From DATDAH01 sp036525535 (GTDB lineage: Bacteria; Actinomycetota; Acidimicrobiia; Acidimicrobiales; DATDAH01), in contig DATDAH010000377.1 of the NCBI GenBank assembly GCA_036525535.1, positions 1 through 56,144 of the forward strand: a DNA stretch of 56,144 bases. Direction: 5' to 3'. Under the pieces are notes generated by a model that was not told where the DNA came from, did no database searches, and was given only the letters and a program-made list of their open reading frames with translations. The stretch's first letter is position 1; each line of letters begins with the position of its first letter. This document shows positions 1-7,577 of the stretch, in pieces. A program made the translations under genes and the position numbers.

Positions 1-291
1 GAGGAGGCCATGCCGATCATCGCCAAGATCAATCCGCTCGCCAAGGCCCTCAACCTCCCGTACGTGCCCATCACCCCCCAGATGCTGGCTCTCGGTCCGC
101 TCGGGCTGGTCGCGCCGCTCCCCGCCAAGTTCCGCCTCCGGGTGCTCGATCCGATCCACTTCGACGTCCCGGCCGGCCAGGAGCGCTACAGCAAGAGCAA
201 GGTCATGGACGCCGCGGACGACATCCGCCAGCGCATCCAGGACCAGCTGTTCGACATGATCCGCACCCGCCGTTCGATCTGGAAGGGCTGA
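1..291 (+). CDS. Lysophospholipid acyltransferase family protein, C-terminal part (partial)
   Basis: The reading frame is open at the window edge, so only the last 96 residues are seen. The visible part starts EEAMPIIAK, continues with YVPITPQML and LPAKFRLRVLDPI, and ends in an amphipathic helix. This matches the C-terminal end of PlsC-like acyltransferases of actinobacteria, where an EEAMPI segment is followed by a proline-rich PITP stretch. The HxxxxD catalytic motif would lie upstream and cannot be checked. The family moves acyl chains onto lysophospholipids or related acceptors at the membrane. The next gene starts one base after the stop, so the two are probably cotranscribed. The family call is fairly safe; the substrate is unknown. 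Confidence 0.7.
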   Translation, partial: EEAMPIIAKINPLAKALNLPYVPITPQMLALGPLGLVAPLPAKFRLRVLDPIHFDVPAGQERYSKSKVMDAADDIRQRIQDQLFDMIRTRRSIWKG

Positions 292-292
292 G

Positions 293-1339
293 GTGGGTCG
301 CCGCGTTCTCGTCACGGGCCTGAGCACGTTCTGGGGTGGCCTCGTCGCCCAGCAGCTCGAGGCCGACCCCGACGTCGAGGTCATCGTCGGGCTGGACACC
401 TCGCCTCCCGAGATCGAGCTGGAACGCACCGAGTTCGTCCGCGTGGACCAGAACTACTCCATCCTCAGCCGGATCGTCGCGGCGACCAAGGTCGACACGA
501 TCATCCACACGTTCCTGGTCATGAACACCGGCCAGGTCTCGTCCCGGGCCATGAAGGAGATCAACGTCATCGGGACGATGAACCTGTTCGCCGCCGCGTC
601 GGCCCCCGGCAGCACGGTCGAGCGCGTCGTGGTCAAGTCCTCCTCGCTGGTCTACGGCGCCGACCGGGAGGATCCGTCGTTCTTCCGCGAGGACATGGCC
701 CGCACCCACTACCCGAAGACCGGCATCGAGCGCAGCCTCCTGGCTGTCGAGGACTACGTCCGGGACTTCGCCGTCGACAACCCCCACGTGACGGTGTCGC
801 TGCTGCGCTTCAGCAACGTCCTCGGGCCCACCATCTCCACGCCGTTCTCCAAGCTGCTCCACCTCCCCCTGGTCCCGTCGGTGTTCGGGTTCGACCCCCG
901 CTTCCAGTTCGTCCACGAGGACGACGTGGTCCGCTCGATCCTGTTCGTGCTCGACGAGGACCTGGCCGGGATCTACAACGTCGCCGGCGACGGGATGCTG
1001 CCCTGGAGCGAGGTGGCCACCATCTGCGGCAAGCGCACCGTCCCTCTGCCCCCACTGGCCACCGGTGCCGCGGCCCTGCCGCTGCGGGCCCTCGGCTACG
1101 ACATGCCACCCGAGACGCTCGATCTACTGCGCTACGGACGGGGCGTGGACGGCACCAAGCTGGTCGACGCCGGCTTCCAGTACCGCTTCACCTCGGCGGG
1201 CACAGTCGAGAACTTCGCCCAGGCCCTCCGACTGCGATCGACGGTCGGCGCGCGCGACCCGGAGTACACCTACCAGGCCGACGTGGAGCAGTTCTTCAAG
1301 CACTCCCCGTCCGTCGTGCGGGATGTGCCCCTCTCGTGA
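293..1339 (+). CDS. NAD-dependent epimerase/dehydratase (extended SDR) family protein
   Basis: 348 residues with a GTG start one base after the upstream stop. The N-terminus RRVLVTGLSTFWGG is a Rossmann nucleotide-binding turn, and SSSLVYG near residue 120 is the usual extended-SDR serine strand. The expected Tyr-x-x-x-Lys pair is not clear: the aligned stretch reads GIERSLLAVEDYV, which appears to lack both residues. A non-catalytic or altered role is therefore possible. The C-terminal substrate domain is present and the length is normal. It sits between an acyltransferase and an enoyl-CoA hydratase, which suggests a lipid-related operon. The fold is secure; the reaction is not known. Confidence 0.75.
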   Translation: MGRRVLVTGLSTFWGGLVAQQLEADPDVEVIVGLDTSPPEIELERTEFVRVDQNYSILSRIVAATKVDTIIHTFLVMNTGQVSSRAMKEINVIGTMNLFAAASAPGSTVERVVVKSSSLVYGADREDPSFFREDMARTHYPKTGIERSLLAVEDYVRDFAVDNPHVTVSLLRFSNVLGPTISTPFSKLLHLPLVPSVFGFDPRFQFVHEDDVVRSILFVLDEDLAGIYNVAGDGMLPWSEVATICGKRTVPLPPLATGAAALPLRALGYDMPPETLDLLRYGRGVDGTKLVDAGFQYRFTSAGTVENFAQALRLRSTVGARDPEYTYQADVEQFFKHSPSVVRDVPLS

Positions 1340-2091
1340 GCGACGCCGTCCTGGTCGACGTCGTCGACCGCGTGGCCACGGTCACGCTCAACGAGCCGGA
1401 CAAGCGCAACGCCATCAGCCTGCCCATGGTCGGCGGCATCGCCGAGGCCTTCGATGCCCTCGAGGCCGACGAGGCCGTCGGTGCCATCGTCGTCACCGGC
1501 GCCCCACCGGCATTCTGTGCTGGGGCCGACCTCTCCCACCTCGGTTCGTCTCGCGAGGACGGCCTGCGTCGGATCTACGAGGCCTTCCTCCGGCTCAGCC
1601 GGTGTCCTCTACCCACGCTGGCCGCGGTTAACGGCGCCGCCGTCGGTGCGGGCCTCAACATGGCCCTCTCCTGCGACGTCCGCCTGGCCGGCGAGAGCGC
1701 CCGCTTCGACACCCGTTTCCTCCAGCTCGCCATCCACCCCGGCGGGGGCTACACCTGGATGCTGCGCCGCATCGCGGGGGTCCAGGCGGCCATGGCCGCC
1801 GGCGTCTTCGGCGAGGTGCTCGACGGCCGGGAGGCTGAGCGGGTCAGCCTGGTCTGGCGCTGCGTGGCGGACGACGAGCTGCTCGAGTCCGCCCAGAGGA
1901 TGGCCGCCAAGGCCGCAGCGGCACCGCGCGAGCTGGCCCGACGGGTGAAGGCCACCATCGACGACATGGCCACCATCGACGATCACGCCGCCGCCGTCGA
2001 GCGCGAGCTCGCCGACCAGCTGTGGTCGATGGACCAGCCCGCCTTCGCCGAGCGCCTGGCCGCCATCCAGGCCCGCATCAGCGGGAAGTAG
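1336..2091 (+). CDS. Enoyl-CoA hydratase/isomerase family protein
   Basis: 251 residues of the crotonase fold. Its GTG start overlaps the previous stop in a GTGA, so the two genes are translationally coupled. The CoA-binding and oxyanion segment AFCAGADLSHL and the second oxyanion segment NGAAVGAGLNMALSCDVRLA are both clear. The usual glutamate-bearing segment before the PGAGG-type loop reads FDTRFLQLAIHPGGG here, so the first catalytic glutamate looks replaced. That makes a standard hydratase less certain; isomerases and hydrolases of the family differ at this place. It probably acts on acyl-CoA in fatty-acid or amino-acid breakdown. Confidence 0.82.
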   Translation: MSDAVLVDVVDRVATVTLNEPDKRNAISLPMVGGIAEAFDALEADEAVGAIVVTGAPPAFCAGADLSHLGSSREDGLRRIYEAFLRLSRCPLPTLAAVNGAAVGAGLNMALSCDVRLAGESARFDTRFLQLAIHPGGGYTWMLRRIAGVQAAMAAGVFGEVLDGREAERVSLVWRCVADDELLESAQRMAAKAAAAPRELARRVKATIDDMATIDDHAAAVERELADQLWSMDQPAFAERLAAIQARISGK

Positions 2092-2103
2092 GCCTCGGGT
2101 CGC

Positions 2104-2694
2104 TCAGTCGATCCATTCGGTCAGGAGGTCGTCCCGCCGCTGCTGCCACTCCTCGGCCGTGATGGCGTAGCGGACGTGGTCCTCCCAGACGCCGTTGATC
2201 TCCAGGTAGCGCTCGGCCACGCCCTCCTCGCGGATCTTCACCTTCTCGACCACCCGGCGGCTGGCGGTGTTCCTCGGGATGATGGCGATTTGGACTCGGT
2301 GGAGCCGCAGGTCGTCGAAGGCGAAGCGAATGAGCACGACCAGGGCTTCTGGCGTGTACCCGCGACCGGCCTCGGCCTCGTCGATCCAGTAGCCGACGTA
2401 GGCGCTCTGGAACGGCCCCCGCTGGATGGCGGACAGGTTGATCTCACCGGCGAGGCGACCCTCGACGAAGACGCCGAAGCCGTAGCCCGTGCCCAGCTGG
2501 CGTTCCCGCTCCCGGGCCGAGCAGCGCACCGAGAATGCGTCCCGATCGGTGGTGACGTCGGGCTGACCCGGAAGGCGTCGTGGCTCCCAGCGGAGGAGCC
2601 AGTCCGCGTTGCGGGTCCGGACCTCGGTCCACGCGGGGAAGTCGGTCACGCTCAACGGCCGGAGCAGGACCCGCCGTCCCAGGAGCGTGCTCAC
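2104..2694 (-). CDS. GNAT family N-acetyltransferase (RimJ/RimL type)
   Basis: 196 residues beginning MSTLLGRRVLLRPLSVTDF, the typical start of RimJ/RimL-like acetyltransferases. The segment VGYWIDEAEAGRGYTPEAL is the acetyl-CoA-binding motif A (Gly-rich loop), and HRVQIAIIPRNTASRRVVEKV is the usual end of the fold. These enzymes acetylate protein N-termini or small amines; the target here is unknown. It is convergent with the enoyl-CoA hydratase gene. A TAGAGT motif lies 8 bases before the GTG start, so the message may carry almost no leader. Mycobacteria encode a RimJ homologue in the related chromosomal block, but orthology is only suggested. Confidence 0.85.
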   Translation of the reverse strand: MSTLLGRRVLLRPLSVTDFPAWTEVRTRNADWLLRWEPRRLPGQPDVTTDRDAFSVRCSARERERQLGTGYGFGVFVEGRLAGEINLSAIQRGPFQSAYVGYWIDEAEAGRGYTPEALVVLIRFAFDDLRLHRVQIAIIPRNTASRRVVEKVKIREEGVAERYLEINGVWEDHVRYAITAEEWQQRRDDLLTEWID

Positions 2695-2710
2695 GGGCGC
2701 CGACTCTAGG

Positions 2711-3613
2711 TCAGCGGATGGACGCCACCAGACCGTCGAGGATGTCGGCCTCGGACACCAGGCAGGTGGCCAGGCCGAACTGACGCATCAGCTTCACCAG
2801 GATGCAGCAGCCACCGACGATGACGTCGGCTCGCGCCTCCTCCATCCCGGGGTTGGCCAGCCGTTGGGCCCGGGTCTCGGTCGCCAGGGTGCGAAAGACG
2901 TCCTCCACCGCCTCGTGGGACAGCTCGAGGTGATGGATGGCATCCCGGTCGTACTCGGCCAGCCCGAGCTCGACCGCGGCGACCGTCGACACCGTGCCGG
3001 CCAGGCCCACGAAGGTCTGGGCCACCGGCGCGGCAGGAAGGTCGCGGGCGACATCGTCGAGATAGGTCTGGACGACCGAGAGGCAGGCGGAGAGCTCGTC
3101 GGCCCGGGGAGGGTCGTGGACCAGGAACTTCTCGGTGAGGCGGACACAGCCGATGTCGATCGACATCGTCCCTTCGCACTCCTCGGTGCCGACGGCGAAC
3201 TCGGTGGAGCCGCCCCCGATGTCCACGACGAGAAAAGGCCCGTCGGCGGGGTCCAGCTCAGCCGTGGCCCCGACGAAGGAGAGCCGGCCCTCCTCCAACC
3301 CGGAGAGCAGCTCGGCGCGGACACCGACCGCATGCTCGGCCGCGGCGAAGAAGTCCTCTCGGTTGTCGGCGTCCCGGGCGGCGGAGGTGGCCGTCATGCG
3401 CACCCGCTCGACACCGTGCCGGTCCATCACCTCGCGATAGTCGGCGAGCACCGCCGTTGTCCGCTCGATGGCCTCGGGAGCCAGGCGGCCGGTGGCATCG
3501 ACCCCCTCGCCGAGGCGGGTGATGCGCATGAGCCGCTCGACGGTTCTGCCGTCGTCGACGATCAGGAGGCGGGTGGAGTTGGTGCCGCAGTCAACGGCCG
3601 CGAGGGCGCTCAT
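2711..3613 (-). CDS. ppx: Exopolyphosphatase / Ppx-GppA phosphatase family protein
   Basis: 300 residues of the ASKHA (actin-like ATPase) fold. Phosphate-binding loop 1 is AAVDCGTNSTRLLIVD at residues 4-19, and the second glycine-rich loop is FLVVDIGGGSTEFAVG near residue 130. The length matches the short actinobacterial Ppx proteins that lack a C-terminal HD domain. They remove terminal phosphate from polyphosphate or hydrolyse pppGpp. The start overlaps the DUF501 stop by 4 bases, as in other actinobacteria. In this window the pair is cut off from its usual neighbours ftsB and eno by the molybdo-hydroxylase island. Confidence 0.92.
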   Translation of the reverse strand: MSALAAVDCGTNSTRLLIVDDGRTVERLMRITRLGEGVDATGRLAPEAIERTTAVLADYREVMDRHGVERVRMTATSAARDADNREDFFAAAEHAVGVRAELLSGLEEGRLSFVGATAELDPADGPFLVVDIGGGSTEFAVGTEECEGTMSIDIGCVRLTEKFLVHDPPRADELSACLSVVQTYLDDVARDLPAAPVAQTFVGLAGTVSTVAAVELGLAEYDRDAIHHLELSHEAVEDVFRTLATETRAQRLANPGMEEARADVIVGGCCILVKLMRQFGLATCLVSEADILDGLVASIR

Positions 3614-4080
3614 GGCTCGCCCTCGCCCGCGGCCAGGCGCTCCGCCACCCAGCGACCGACAGGATCGTCACCGCCTGCCAGGAGCCAGGCGTAGTGGGCG
3701 TGCAGGCACTTGACCCCCTGTCGAGTACCGCCGACGCCGCCGAACGGCCGGGGCCCGTCATGGTCCGGGGGCAAGGCCGCGTCCCGTTCGGCGGCGTAGC
3801 GGCGATGGGCATCGGCGAGCTCGGCGGGATCGACCGCGGCCTCGGCCCGTTGGACGCCCTGTGCAGCCTCGAGGCGACCGATCGCCACCCGCTCGACGTC
3901 GCCCACCAACCAGAAACGGGTGGGCATGGGCGTGCCGTCGTCCAGCAGGGGGGCATTGCGGATGACGACGGGTTCGCCGAGCGCATCGCGAACCACGACC
4001 TCGAAGGCCCCGCGCGGCACTCGACCGAGCCGGTCCGCCACCGCGGCACGATCGGCCGGGCTGGGGGCCACCGCGGTCAC
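3610..4080 (-). CDS. DUF501 domain-containing protein
   Basis: 156 residues. The opening (ADRLGRVPRGAFEVVVRDALGEPVVIRNAP), the middle FWLVGDVERVAIGRLEAAQGV and the ending GVKCLHAHYAWLLAGGDDPVGRWV are the conserved blocks of DUF501. The CLHAHYA motif with its Cys and two His could bind metal, but no biochemical role is established. Its GTG start overlaps the coxG stop (GTGA), and its stop overlaps ppx. In most actinobacteria this gene lies between ftsB and ppx; here the upstream neighbour is coxG instead. Confidence 0.9.
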   Translation of the reverse strand: MTAVAPSPADRAAVADRLGRVPRGAFEVVVRDALGEPVVIRNAPLLDDGTPMPTRFWLVGDVERVAIGRLEAAQGVQRAEAAVDPAELADAHRRYAAERDAALPPDHDGPRPFGGVGGTRQGVKCLHAHYAWLLAGGDDPVGRWVAERLAAGEGEP

Positions 4081-4778
4081 GAGAGCAGGAGCACCAAGAG
4101 GATCACGACCACGGCGATCACGACGACGGCACCGATGGCGTACTTGGCGAAGGTCCCACCCGCAACCGCCAACAGGTCGACGGCCTCCGCCTCGGCGCTG
4201 TCGATCTTGCGCACGCCGTCCGGGACCGCGGCCGTCGGTTCGGTGACGACGATCGGTTCGACCGGCGCCTCAGCGTCGGCCGGCTCGTCGATGGCGGGTG
4301 CGGTCTCAGGGAGGGCGTCCGTGGGAGTCGCGGTACCCGAAAGGAGGTCGTGCTCGAGGCAGGAGACGAACTGGCCGAGCAGGGCGGCGCTGACGTCGGC
4401 GATGGCGCCCCGGCCGAACTGCGCCACCTTGCCGGTCAGCTTCAGGTCCGTGTTCACAGTGACATGGGTGCCGCTGCCCTGCGCCTCGAGCGTCGCGGTG
4501 ATCAAGGCGTTGGCGTTGCCCTGGCCCCGGGTGTCCCGACCCTGGGCGTCGATCACGGCCCGGTGGGTGACATCGTCCTTCGCCGCGAATCGGGCTACGC
4601 CCTTGTACTGGGCGGTGATCGGTCCGACCTTCACCTTCACGTTGCCCCGGAACTCGTCACCCTCGACCTCGGTGAGCTGGGCGCCGGGCATGCAGGGGGC
4701 GATGCGCTCGAGATCGGTGAGGACGGCCCAGGCCTCGTCGACCGGTACCTCGACCGCGAACTCGTTGGTCAACTCCAT
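4077..4778 (-). CDS. coxG: CoxG-like SRPBCC protein with C-terminal membrane anchor
   Basis: 233 residues; ATG start chosen because MELTNEFAVEVPVDEAWAVL is the standard CoxG beginning. Residues 1-145 form the START/SRPBCC lipid-binding fold (CMPGAQLTEVEGDEF, QYKGVARF, FGRGAIADVSAALLGQF). A Pro/Glu/Ala-rich linker follows, then a hydrophobic helix AIGAVVVIAVVVILLVLLL at the extreme C-terminus, so it is probably tail-anchored. CoxG proteins accompany aerobic CO dehydrogenases and help link the enzyme to membrane quinone. A longer open frame extends upstream but runs through two other genes and is not believed. It is the first island gene next to DUF501. Confidence 0.85.
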   Translation of the reverse strand: MELTNEFAVEVPVDEAWAVLTDLERIAPCMPGAQLTEVEGDEFRGNVKVKVGPITAQYKGVARFAAKDDVTHRAVIDAQGRDTRGQGNANALITATLEAQGSGTHVTVNTDLKLTGKVAQFGRGAIADVSAALLGQFVSCLEHDLLSGTATPTDALPETAPAIDEPADAEAPVEPIVVTEPTAAVPDGVRKIDSAEAEAVDLLAVAGGTFAKYAIGAVVVIAVVVILLVLLLS

Positions 4779-5320
4779 CGCTCCAGGTCCCCCTCGGTGT
4801 CCACGTCCAGCGGATCTCCGGCGCACGGTACCCGGGCCACCAAGTCGGCACGTTCCCGCAGGAGGACCCGGGCGCCCTCGTCGCCATCGGTCGGAAGCAG
4901 GTCCCAGACGGACCGGGCGAGGCGCACCGGCGGGCGGGGTCGCCCGTCGTACTCGGCGGTGGCCATCGGGGCGTCGGAAGCGGCGACGGCGCGCCATGCT
5001 TCGGCCACCACGAGGGGGCTGTCCCCGAGGCCGATGACGACGGCGTCGTGGCCCGCGGCCTCCGCCCGGGCAACGGCAACCCGCAGCGAGGTGGCCTGGC
5101 CCTCGGCCCAGCGGGGGTTGTCCAGCACGGTGATGCCGTCGGGCACGACGGCGCCGAGGGCCTGACCCCCGACGACCACGACGGTCTCGTCCAGCCCGGC
5201 GTCCAGGGCGGCGTCGAGGGCCCATGCCACCAGCGGCCGGCCCCGGAAGTCGACCAGCAGCTTGGGGCCACCGAAGCGGCTGCCGTCCCCCGCCGCCAGC
5301 ACGGCGGCGAGCGTGCTCAC
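4769..5320 (-). CDS. Nucleotidyltransferase family protein (MobA/MocA-like)
   Basis: 183 residues. The N-terminus LAAVLAAGDGSRFGGPKLLV is the nucleotide-binding signature of the MobA/MocA NTP transferase family. GLGDSPLVV near residue 98 corresponds to the metal-binding GDxP segment, and DPLDVDTEGDLE near the end is the usual DIDTxxDL ending. Family members attach CMP or GMP to molybdopterin. Beside cox genes this is most likely a molybdenum-cofactor cytidylyltransferase serving the CoxL-like enzyme. The stop overlaps the coxG start by 10 bases, and the GTG start overlaps the DUF1707 gene stop. Confidence 0.83.
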   Translation of the reverse strand: MSTLAAVLAAGDGSRFGGPKLLVDFRGRPLVAWALDAALDAGLDETVVVVGGQALGAVVPDGITVLDNPRWAEGQATSLRVAVARAEAAGHDAVVIGLGDSPLVVAEAWRAVAASDAPMATAEYDGRPRPPVRLARSVWDLLPTDGDEGARVLLRERADLVARVPCAGDPLDVDTEGDLERWS

Positions 5321-5871
5321 CGGCCGCTGAAGGGTCGGGTGCGGACGGTGACCCCGCCGAAAAGGGCCCAGGCGTCGACGCGCACGACCGGGCCGCCGGG
5401 TCGGCGGTGAGCCGAGGTCTTGTCGTCGCGACCGCCGAACAACGCGAACCCGCCGAAGTCCACCGCGACCCCCTCCGGGACCAGTACCTCGATACCCCCG
5501 AAGGTGGCGAAGGCCACGATGTGGGTCTCCGGCACCAGGTCGACGGCGGTGAGGTCGATCTGGCAGGAACCGAACAGGGCCACGGCCCGGGTCGGGTGGG
5601 CGGGCCGCCAGGGCCCGGAGCGCCGGGCGCCGCTGAACACCCCGACCACCCAGCGGGTGGGCCGGACGGCCGGGGCGGCCGCGTCCGGCACCGCCGGGAG
5701 GTCGGCCGTGAGCCGGTCCAGCTCACCCTGCGTCCGGGCGGCGAAGACGTCGCTGACCCGGTCGGAGAACTCATCGAGGTCGAGGCGGCCGTCGGCGCAC
5801 GCCGTGTGCAGGCGGTCCACGACCACCTGGCGATCGGCGTCGGACACCAGCGGCTCGGGTGCCTCGGTCAT
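5317..5871 (-). CDS. DUF1707 domain protein with LiaF-like C-terminal domain
   Basis: 184 residues; the ATG at MTEAPEPLVSDADRQ is chosen because the conserved DUF1707 helix starts there (VVDRLHTACADGRLDLDEFSDRV, then LDRLTADLP). After a linker the C-terminal part has short glycine/phenylalanine beta repeats (AVALFGSCQID, IVAFATFGGIEVLVPEGV, FALFGG, ALFGGV) typical of cell-wall-active-antibiotic-response (LiaF-like) domains. No membrane segment is seen. The function of such proteins is not established. Its place in a cox gene row is odd and may only reflect cotranscription. It diverges from the decayed lipoprotein gene 20 bases away. Confidence 0.75.
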   Translation of the reverse strand: MTEAPEPLVSDADRQVVVDRLHTACADGRLDLDEFSDRVSDVFAARTQGELDRLTADLPAVPDAAAPAVRPTRWVVGVFSGARRSGPWRPAHPTRAVALFGSCQIDLTAVDLVPETHIVAFATFGGIEVLVPEGVAVDFGGFALFGGRDDKTSAHRRPGGPVVRVDAWALFGGVTVRTRPFSGR

Positions 5872-5891
5872 GGGGGCATTCTGGCAACCTC

Positions 5892-6480
5892 GTGCCCTTG
5901 CGACGACTCTGGCCCCTGCTGGTGTGCGCCGCCCTCTTCGGCCTGCCGTCCTGCAGCGACGACGGCGACGTCGCTCAGGAGGGCACCGACGCCCCTGTCG
6001 ACACCGTCCCACCGTCGTCGAGGACCCGGGCTCCATCGTCGGCCAGCAGTCGATCGACGGCCGTCTCGCCGACGCCGCGGTCGTCGTCGACCCGACGTCC
6101 GGCATGACCGACGTGGTCACGGTGCCCGACGTCGCGCTGGCCGGCGGGGTGCCCGCCGGCCCGGGCGGGTCGTCTACGGCACCGACCAGGACCTCGTGCT
6201 CGTCGACACCACCGCGGGGACCGTGACGGACCTCGGCCTGCCCACGACGCAGTACTCGGTTGCTCTGGCGGCGGCCACTGGAGGTGTCGGCCGCCAGTGG
6301 GCCGGCGAGGTCGTCGACCTCGGGACCGGGTTCCGGGGCGGGACGTTCTCGCCCGACGGTCGGCAGGTGGCGTGGTCCAGCGGTGACGCCGCCGAGCTGC
6401 GGATCGCCCCGGTCGACGACCTCGCGACCGCCGAGGTGGTCACGACCGGCGTCGCCGTTCCCGTCTGGCTCGCCGCCTGA
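5892..6480 (+). pseudogene. Broken lipoprotein gene with beta-propeller-like (PD40) segment
   Basis: A lipoprotein start is clear: GTG, then MPLRRLWPLLVCAALFGLPSC with a lipobox cysteine at residue 21, followed by an Asp/Gly-rich linker. Around 6005-6015 the sensible sequence moves to another frame (VVEDPGSIVGQQSIDGRLAD onward). Around 6160-6175 it moves again (RVVYGTDQDLVLVDTTAGTV and on to SPDGRQVAWSS, a PD40 propeller strand), ending at the TGA at 6480. Both moves are minus one, as if one base were lost each time in G/C runs. Either the gene is decayed or the assembly has two indel errors. The intact product would be a secreted propeller lipoprotein of about 195 residues. Confidence 0.7.
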
Positions 6481-7266
6481 CTAGTGGATGGGGCCCTCGG
6501 TGACCTTGAGGGAGCCGGCGGTGTGGCCGGTGTGGTTGGCGATGATCTCGGCGCAGACCGAGATCGCCGTCTCCTCCGGCGTGCGGGAGCCGATGTCGAG
6601 GCCGATCGGCGCCATGACCCGCTCGAGCTGGGTGTCGGTGACCCCTTCCTCCTTCAGGCGCTCGACCCGCTTGGCGTGGGTACGGCGGGAGCCCATGGCT
6701 CCGAGGTAGCCGACATCGGTCGCCAGGGCGGCCACGATCGCCGGGACGTCGAACTTGTTGTCATGGGTGAGGACACAGATGGCGTCGGCCGGGCCCAACC
6801 GGTCTCCCTCCCGCTCGACCAGGCGGTGGGGCCAGTCGACCAGCACTTCGTCGGCCATCGGGAAACGGCGGACGGTCGCGAAGACCTCCCGCGCGTCGCA
6901 CACGGTGACGTGGAAGCCGAGGAACTTGGCGGCCGTGGCCAGCGCCGCCGTGAAGTCGACGGCGCCGAAGATGAGCATGCGGGGGGCGGGGGCGAACGCT
7001 TCGATGAACACGTCGACCACGGTCTCGCGGGCCTCACCCCGGGCGCCGTAGTTGCGACGGTCGGTGCGGCCGGCCAGCAGCTGACCGAGCGCATCCCGGC
7101 TCACGACCCGGTCCAGGTCCTCGTTGCCGAGGGTTCCGACCGACTCCCGGTCGGGCCCGACCAAGAGCTTCTGGCCGATGCCCGGGCCATCGATGATCGT
7201 GGCCAGGGCCACCGGCCGGTCGTCCTGGAGCGCGTCGCGGAGCTCGTCGTAGAGGCTCACCGTCAC
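6481..7266 (-). CDS. XdhC family protein (CoxF-like), Rossmann-domain half
   Basis: 261 residues. The centre RMLIFGAVDFTAALATAAKFLGFHVTVCDAR is the Rossmann turn of the XdhC C-terminal domain. AICVLTHDNKFDVPAI and YLGAMGSRRTHAKRVERL are its conserved motifs, and IGLDIGSRTPEETAISVCAEII the signature ending. The first 90 residues look like a weak version of the XdhC N-domain. XdhC/CoxF/CoxI proteins bind molybdenum cofactor and help sulfurate and insert it into xanthine-dehydrogenase-type enzymes. Its GTG start overlaps the smaller XdhC gene by 4 bases, so the two probably act together on CoxL. Confidence 0.88.
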   Translation of the reverse strand: MTVSLYDELRDALQDDRPVALATIIDGPGIGQKLLVGPDRESVGTLGNEDLDRVVSRDALGQLLAGRTDRRNYGARGEARETVVDVFIEAFAPAPRMLIFGAVDFTAALATAAKFLGFHVTVCDAREVFATVRRFPMADEVLVDWPHRLVEREGDRLGPADAICVLTHDNKFDVPAIVAALATDVGYLGAMGSRRTHAKRVERLKEEGVTDTQLERVMAPIGLDIGSRTPEETAISVCAEIIANHTGHTAGSLKVTEGPIH

Positions 7267-7577
7267 CAGTCCATCGGTTCGATGAAGAGGTGGACCGTGC
7301 CCCCGCAGGTGAGCCCGACGGCGAACGCCTCGTCGTCGGAATAGCCGAAGGTCACCACCCGACGTCCGCCGGTGGCCAGGATGTCCAGGGCCTCGGTGAC
7401 CACGGCGCCCTCGACGCAGCCGCCTGAAACCGAGCCGGCTACCTCACTGTCCTCACTGACCGCCATGGCCGCACCCGGACCGCGCGGGCCGGAGCCCTCG
7501 ACGTCGACCACCCGGGCCAGCGCCACCTTCTTCCCGGCCGCCCTCCAGCGGTCAAGATCGGACAACAGGTCCTTCAT
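7263..7577 (-). CDS. XdhC/CoxI N-terminal-domain protein
   Basis: 104 residues; ATG start at MKDLLSDLDRWRAAGKKVALARVV. It consists only of the XdhC N-terminal domain: VEGSGPRGPGAAMAV, then AGSVSGGCVEGAVVTEA, then SDDEAFAVGLTCGGTVHLFIEP. The conserved Cys of GGCVEG and of LTCGGT are both present. The matching Rossmann half is encoded by the next gene, so the function is split between two small proteins, an arrangement known in actinobacteria. The longer open frame upstream is a shadow of the VWA gene. The start overlaps the VWA gene stop by 4 bases. Confidence 0.87.
   Translation of the reverse strand: MKDLLSDLDRWRAAGKKVALARVVDVEGSGPRGPGAAMAVSEDSEVAGSVSGGCVEGAVVTEALDILATGGRRVVTFGYSDDEAFAVGLTCGGTVHLFIEPMDW

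Noticed and set aside
4077..5774. Single 565-residue protein ending in CoxG
   Set aside because: The upstream 330 residues are a different-frame reading of the MobA-like and DUF1707 genes, both of which have clear family motifs.
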